This document shows positions 59,778-64,000 of a stretch of 64,000 nucleotides of DNA, in pieces. Location: NCBI RefSeq assembly GCF_004114795.1, contig NZ_CP035311.1:2542001-2606000 (forward strand), in the 5' to 3' direction. This DNA is from Janthinobacterium sp. 17J80-10 (GTDB lineage Bacteria > Pseudomonadota > Gammaproteobacteria > Burkholderiales > Burkholderiaceae_D). Position numbers and translations under genes: made by a program. The first letter of the stretch is position 1. The number at the start of each line of letters is the position of its first letter. Below the pieces are notes generated by a model. That model made no database searches and was not told the DNA's origin. It worked only from the letters and a program-made list of their open reading frames with translations.

Positions 59778-59897
59778 TCAAGGACGGCAACCGCCGCACT
59801 TGCAAAACCGCTATGGTCCAAGAGTATAGTGGAAGCGGATTAAATACCACGCCCGCAGAAAATATCGGCACAAAATTATCATGCAGAAATTTTCCTG

Positions 59898-59906
59898 TGC
59901 TATGAT
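59898..59906 (+). promoter_or_regulatory. extended -10 promoter
   Basis: TGCTATGAT provides a TGn extension and TATGAT (5 of 6 to TATAAT). A weak TTATCA lies 19 bases upstream. Transcription would begin near 59913 and run into the structured region and terminator. Confidence 0.55.
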
Positions 59907-59912
59907 TTACTT

Positions 59913-60037
59913 ACAGCTTGTCCATACCTGAGATGATTCATGAAGTCGGGGCCACTTTTCACCGATAGAACTGGGCGCCGGGAATCGTCTCCGGTATTGG
60001 CAAGCTCGGCAACCTCGCATAGGCGGGGTTTTTTTTT
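59913..60037 (+). ncRNA. candidate small RNA or terminated leader, about 125 nt
   Basis: Between an extended -10 promoter and an intrinsic terminator lies a GC-rich stretch with at least one hairpin (CCGG at 59978-59981 with CCGG at 59991-59994). The transcript would stop about 110 bases before the Cache-PAS-GGDEF gene. I compared it by eye with the c-di-GMP (GEMM-I) riboswitch and found no conserved core, so it is either a stand-alone small RNA or an unrecognised regulatory leader of that gene. Confidence 0.45.
60012..60037 (+). terminator. rho-independent terminator
   Basis: ACCTCGC (60012-60018) pairs with GCGGGGT (60023-60029) with one G-T wobble around a 4-base loop, followed by nine T (60029-60037). 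No protein gene ends before it on this strand. Confidence 0.85.
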
Positions 60038-60145
60038 AGGGCGTCCAAACGTGATCAAAAAACGGTTGATTGCGCTTGTCGATGGCGTTGGTCGATTGGT
60101 TTTACGACAAGACAGATTCCTGCATTGAACGCCATACGGTCATAC

Positions 60146-62389
60146 ATGGATAAGCTGCCGCGTCAGACGCTGATGCGTATCGTGCTGGGATGGGCAATTT
60201 TCCTTCTTGTCCTGGGCGGGTACTGGGGCCATCTGCACCACACGCATCAAGCCCAGATGCAGCGCGCCAAAGAACAGATGCACTTGCGCGCAGCGCAGAC
60301 TGCGCATGCGCTGGCGCTGCAAACCGGCACCCTCATCGACCAGGTGCACTTCCTTGCCCAGCATCTCAGCGAACACTGGCTCAAGGATAACGAAGCGGAA
60401 TTCCGCCGCGCCATTTCCCAGGCCCAGAAAGCGCTGCCGGATGGCGCGCTCGTCCAGGTCGCAATCGCCGATACGCTTGGCAATATCGTATTTTCCAACC
60501 TGACCAGCGATAGCAAAAGCGCTTCAGGGGTCTCCATCGCCGATCGCGAACACTTCAAGATCCACAGCCAGCGACAACCGCCACAGCTCTTTATCAGTCA
60601 TCCCCTGTTCGGCAGGGTATCGAAGAAATGGGCGGTGCAATTTTCCCTGCCAATTATCCGGGATGGCCAGTTTGCCGGCGTGACCGTCATTTCCATCTCG
60701 CCGGAATACCTTTCCCGCGCCCTGCGCGATATCTTTCATGACCCCGCAAATGTCGCAATACTGCTGCGCGATGATGGCGCATATCTGGCCCGTTCCCACC
60801 AATTGGAGGAAGTTCTGGGAAAATTTGTGCCCAGCACGCGATCATTCCTGACTCGCCCGGATTTGCCAAGCGGCGCCTATGATACGGTAGCCCCCGTCGA
60901 TGGCGTGCTGCGCCATTATGCGTGGCATCGTACTGCGAATGCGCCGCTGATTCTGAGCCTGGGCCTGGGCACTGAAGTGGCCCTGGCGCCGGTGGTTGCA
61001 TCGCTGCGGGACAGCAAGCTGCACAATGCCCTGGGCAGCGCCATGCTGCTGCTGGCGGCGGCATTGATCACCCTGCTCTACATAAAAAACCGGCGTCAGA
61101 CCGAGGACTTGCGCAACAGTAGCGAACAACTATCCCTGGTACTGCGTGGCGGGAACCTCGGCACGTGGGACTGGAACTACCGGACCAACATCCCGCATTT
61201 CAACGAACGCTGGCACGAACTGCTGGGATATGGCGAATCGGACGGCAGGATCACGCCGGATAACTGGACAAAGCTGCTCCACCCGGATGATGTGGACCAG
61301 GTGCGCGAAGCATTCAAAAGCCACCTGCGCGGCGATACTGCACAGTACGAAGCGGAATACCGCATCCGGCACCGCAATGGCAACTGGATCTGGTTTCTGG
61401 ACCGGGGGCAGGTTGTCAGCCGCGGCCCCGATGGCCGTGCGCTGCGCGTTGCCGGGACGGTGCTCGACATCACCACGCGCAAGCATGCCGAAGTGGCGGA
61501 AGCCCAGTATCACGAACGTTTGGCCACGCTTTTGCAACGCTATCCGGGCGGCGTGCTGATGGAAGATGAGGTCGATGTCGTCGTCATGGCCAACCAGCTA
61601 TTCTGTGACCTGTTCGATTTGCATGAAGCGCCGGAGACGCTGCGCGGGTGGTCGCACGGCCAGCTGCAGGCCCATCTTGGCGCATTGCGCGCCGACTGGC
61701 TGCACAGCCCCGACGGTGCCGGACGCGAACAGCGCAAAACCCTGGAAGCCACCACGGTCAGTGGCCGCATCCTGGAAATCGACTGGGTGCCGATTGCCGG
61801 GGAAAACGATTCCCTGGGTCGCGTCTGGTTTGTGCGCGACATCAGCCAGCGCAAGCAGCACGAAGCGCAATTGACGGCCATGGCGACTACGGATGCACTG
61901 ACTGCGCTACCCAACCGCCGCAGCTTCATGATGTACCTGAATACGCTGGTCCGGGAAGTTGCCGAGTTCCCGCAGGACGGCGGTGCGCTGCTGATCCTTG
62001 ACCTCGACCATTTCAAGCAGGTGAATGACACCTATGGCCACCCTGCAGGCGACGCCGTGCTGCAGCACGCTGCCCGCATCATTCGCAACTGTTTGCGTGA
62101 AAGTGACAGGGCTGCGCGCCTGGGCGGTGAAGAGTTCGCCGTGCTGTTGCCAAGGACCGGACCGCAAGATGCCAGGATGCTGGCGGACCGCCTGCGCGAA
62201 GCGCTCGCCGGCATGCCGGCGGCCACCGACAAGGGCGACATTGTGCTTACCGCCAGCATCGGGCTCACCATGCTGGCAGGCCTGGGCGCCGAAGAGGCCA
62301 TCAGGCAAGCCGATGAAGCGCTGTACGCCGCCAAGGCAGCCGGCCGCAATCAGGTGCACATCTGGGGCCAGGCGCCTTCCGGCGGCTGA
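60146..62389 (+). CDS. membrane sensor diguanylate cyclase (Cache-PAS-PAS-GGDEF)
   Basis: A 747-residue membrane protein. Two helices (about 12-32 and 290-312) bracket a periplasmic dCache-type sensor (LFISHPLFGRVSKKWAVQFSLPIIRDGQFAG). Two PAS regions (about 330-450 and 460-570) lead to a GGDEF domain (580-740) with catalytic GGEEF and RESD five residues before it, so it should be active and feedback-inhibited. LDLDHFKQVNDTYGHPAGD is intact. The ATG at 60146 is used; a TTG at 60125 is possible. Confidence 0.9.
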   Translation: MDKLPRQTLMRIVLGWAIFLLVLGGYWGHLHHTHQAQMQRAKEQMHLRAAQTAHALALQTGTLIDQVHFLAQHLSEHWLKDNEAEFRRAISQAQKALPDGALVQVAIADTLGNIVFSNLTSDSKSASGVSIADREHFKIHSQRQPPQLFISHPLFGRVSKKWAVQFSLPIIRDGQFAGVTVISISPEYLSRALRDIFHDPANVAILLRDDGAYLARSHQLEEVLGKFVPSTRSFLTRPDLPSGAYDTVAPVDGVLRHYAWHRTANAPLILSLGLGTEVALAPVVASLRDSKLHNALGSAMLLLAAALITLLYIKNRRQTEDLRNSSEQLSLVLRGGNLGTWDWNYRTNIPHFNERWHELLGYGESDGRITPDNWTKLLHPDDVDQVREAFKSHLRGDTAQYEAEYRIRHRNGNWIWFLDRGQVVSRGPDGRALRVAGTVLDITTRKHAEVAEAQYHERLATLLQRYPGGVLMEDEVDVVVMANQLFCDLFDLHEAPETLRGWSHGQLQAHLGALRADWLHSPDGAGREQRKTLEATTVSGRILEIDWVPIAGENDSLGRVWFVRDISQRKQHEAQLTAMATTDALTALPNRRSFMMYLNTLVREVAEFPQDGGALLILDLDHFKQVNDTYGHPAGDAVLQHAARIIRNCLRESDRAARLGGEEFAVLLPRTGPQDARMLADRLREALAGMPAATDKGDIVLTASIGLTMLAGLGAEEAIRQADEALYAAKAAGRNQVHIWGQAPSGG

Positions 62390-62440
62390 CCGGACCTGCT
62401 CCCGCAGGGCTTTGCAAGCCTGGCGAAACGGCTAGCACCA

Positions 62441-64000
62441 TCAAGGGCAGGTGCTGTCGACGGCATAGTAATCAACCCCGGTATTTCTCAGCTTGCTGGT
62501 GAAGAAGCTGTAGTTCATGCCCATGCGCTGGTTCGAACCCTTGGCATAGGCATAGCCCAGTTTTGCATAGGCCCGTCCGGCCGCGACATGGGCTGGATTG
62601 CTGGCCTTGAAACATCCGCCGCCTGCAAGCTTGGCGAGCGCCGCATCGACCTGGATGCGCGGCCTGGAAATCGCATTGCGGGAATCGCTGATATTTTTGC
62701 CGGTTGTGGCAAAGGCATTCAGGATTTCCGTTACCGAGGCAGTGGGCTTTTTGGATTTCAATACTGCCCAGGCGCCAGCCACGTGCGGTGCCGCCATGGA
62801 AGTGCCGTAATAATTGGCATAGGCGCTGCCCGGTACCGACGATTTGATGTCGGAACCCGGCGCCAGCAAGCTCAGGATAGGCGCGCTGTTCGAATAGCTG
62901 TCGACCACGTTGGACTTGGTGGTGGCACCCACGCTGATCGCCGACGAGATACACGCAGGCGAGGAAATCGCATTGGTTTCGCCGTTGTTGCCCGAGGCAA
63001 TGATGGTCGCAATGCCGGCGTCGCGCAAGTTGTCGATCACGGGCTTGAGGGCATCGTTGTCGCAATTGCTGGTGTAGAGGCCGCCTCCCAGGCTCATGTT
63101 GACGGCGGCAATTTTGTGGGTATTGCGCAGGCTGTAGACGTATTCCAGGCCGCTCATGATATCGGACGTGAATGCCCCAAGCGCAGTATAGGCCCCCGAG
63201 ACGTCTTCAAACGAGGTGAAGACCTGGACGGAAATAATTTTTGCTTCTTTTGCGACGCCGGAAAAACTGCTTCCTTTGCCAGCGGCGATACCCGCCACAT
63301 GGGTGCCATGGCTGCAGGCCGAAATCGGGCAATCCTTGCCTGCCCCGACGCCGATTTGCGACAGGTCGCCATTCGGGCAAACCGATTTCGCTCCCTGGCC
63401 ATTGGTTGAAAAACAGGCTTCGGCAACCACTTTGCCGCTCAGGAAAGGATGGCTCGAATCCACGCCGGTATCCAGAATCGCAACGGCCTGCCCGGTCCCC
63501 GTGCCGCCGGCAGTCCAGGCTTTATCGCCGCCAACCAGCGGAACACTTTGAGCCAGGCTGAGTTGCAGAACGGCGTCTTCCTGCACGCTGAGGACGTCTG
63601 CACTGCTGAGAATATGGGACAGTACTGCGGAGTTGGCCTGGACCACGACAAAGGGCTGCGTCACAAACTGCTTGCGCACGACATTGCCGAATTGGGCAAC
63701 CCGGTTGATGAAGTTACTTTGCATATTGGCGATTGTCGCGCGTTGCGACTGCAGCTGCGCAGGGTCGAGCCGATGTTCGGGTTGCGCAGCGGTCCGCAGT
63801 TTCACGATCAGGCGAACGCTGCCCTTGTTAGCGATTCTGTCTTGAAAATTTTTCTGGATCGACGCATTGCCGGGCGCATTGGGCGTATCCAGCAAGAGCG
63901 GCGGCAAAGCCAATAACGCCTGATTTTGCGGAAAGGACTGGGCATGCGCAGCGCCTGTCGACAAGACAATAATCAAGCCAATTGTGCTCCGTAAAATATT
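62441..64000 (-). CDS. S8 family subtilisin-like serine protease, 5' end cut by window
   Basis: The reading frame stays open to the right edge, so the start lies outside. The visible part has 519 residues. It begins within a signal peptide (STIGLIIVLSTGAAHAQS), then an I9-like propeptide (about 60-140) and an S8 catalytic domain with Asp in VAILDTGVDSSHPF, His in CSHGTHVAGIAAG and Ser in YGTSMAAPHVAG. After the domain a roughly 70-residue tail with several Tyr and paired Cys follows (ends DYYAVDSTCP). It is predicted to be secreted. It converges with the diguanylate cyclase gene. Confidence 0.92.
   Translation of the reverse strand, partial: NILRSTIGLIIVLSTGAAHAQSFPQNQALLALPPLLLDTPNAPGNASIQKNFQDRIANKGSVRLIVKLRTAAQPEHRLDPAQLQSQRATIANMQSNFINRVAQFGNVVRKQFVTQPFVVVQANSAVLSHILSSADVLSVQEDAVLQLSLAQSVPLVGGDKAWTAGGTGTGQAVAILDTGVDSSHPFLSGKVVAEACFSTNGQGAKSVCPNGDLSQIGVGAGKDCPISACSHGTHVAGIAAGKGSSFSGVAKEAKIISVQVFTSFEDVSGAYTALGAFTSDIMSGLEYVYSLRNTHKIAAVNMSLGGGLYTSNCDNDALKPVIDNLRDAGIATIIASGNNGETNAISSPACISSAISVGATTKSNVVDSYSNSAPILSLLAPGSDIKSSVPGSAYANYYGTSMAAPHVAGAWAVLKSKKPTASVTEILNAFATTGKNISDSRNAISRPRIQVDAALAKLAGGGCFKASNPAHVAAGRAYAKLGYAYAKGSNQRMGMNYSFFTSKLRNTGVDYYAVDSTCP

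Noticed and set aside
59913-60037. c-di-GMP (GEMM-I) riboswitch before the diguanylate cyclase gene
   Set aside because: The conserved core with GCACAGGGCAAACC and GCAAAGCC-type segments is absent, so only a generic RNA candidate is listed.

Overview
The window is 64 kb of GC-rich, gene-dense bacterial chromosome. It looks like a betaproteobacterium of the order Burkholderiales, most like the Oxalobacteraceae (Herminiimonas/Herbaspirillum/Collimonas type). This rests on gene order (carA-carB-greA-DUF4149, rlmE-ftsH-folP-glmM, pstS-pstC-pstA-pstB-phoU-phoB-phoR) and on recalled protein similarity; no database search was possible. Most of it is core chromosome. I see no phage, insertion sequence, CRISPR array or rRNA operon.

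Layout. 1-5461: start of leuC (cut by the left edge), an M48 lipoprotein protease, an MFS transporter, aroC, a CBS-domain protein and a YihY-type membrane protein, all on the minus strand. 5530-7936: a tightly coupled plus-strand operon of wrbA, DUF2069 and an FAD-linked D-2-hydroxyacid dehydrogenase. 7954-12312: a DUF4124 protein, a PEBP-like protein, then a trio of phosphoribosyltransferase, BON/SRPBCC protein and erythromycin esterase-like protein. 12323-23317: an acetate region. It has a CoA-transferase diverging from a MarR regulator, then a long minus-strand operon with DUF485, the acetate symporter ActP, a small membrane protein, a symporter-histidine kinase hybrid of CrbS type, a stand-alone receiver, a pseudo-kinase/DnaQ exonuclease fusion and a DUF294 nucleotidyltransferase. 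23536-26981: a GAF-GGDEF protein, a beta-lactamase-fold hydrolase and a gene-poor AT-richer gap. 26982-27195: tRNA-Arg(UCU) and tRNA-Pro(UGG). 27277-38263: housekeeping block glmM, folP, ftsH, rlmE, yhbY, DUF4149, greA, carB, carA. 38523-41435: a response regulator with a degenerate GGDEF domain, an NlpC/P60 lipoprotein-like hydrolase and a patatin-like lipase. 41542-48038: the complete phosphate-starvation operon with a Pho-box cluster upstream of pstS. 48272-64000: DUF445, a PAS-GAF-GGDEF-EAL protein, galE, an unlisted 51-residue lipoprotein, terC, nhaR, a possible leader peptide, a HEAT-repeat protein with a LuxR-type regulator, the formaldehyde-detoxification pair fghA/adhC, a possible small RNA or leader, a Cache-PAS-GGDEF protein, and a subtilisin-like protease cut by the right edge.

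How it fits together. Three physiological themes stand out. Acetate uptake and activation (ActP plus CoA-transferase) sits beside its likely sensor. Phosphate uptake is controlled by PhoBR/PhoU. Cyclic-di-GMP signalling is represented by four GGDEF modules, all of which keep an RxxD inhibitory-site motif, including one whose catalytic motif has decayed. The least described part is the acetate-linked module, in which a kinase-like domain without its phospho-accepting histidine is fused to an intact DEDDh exonuclease and sits next to a GlnD-like nucleotidyltransferase.
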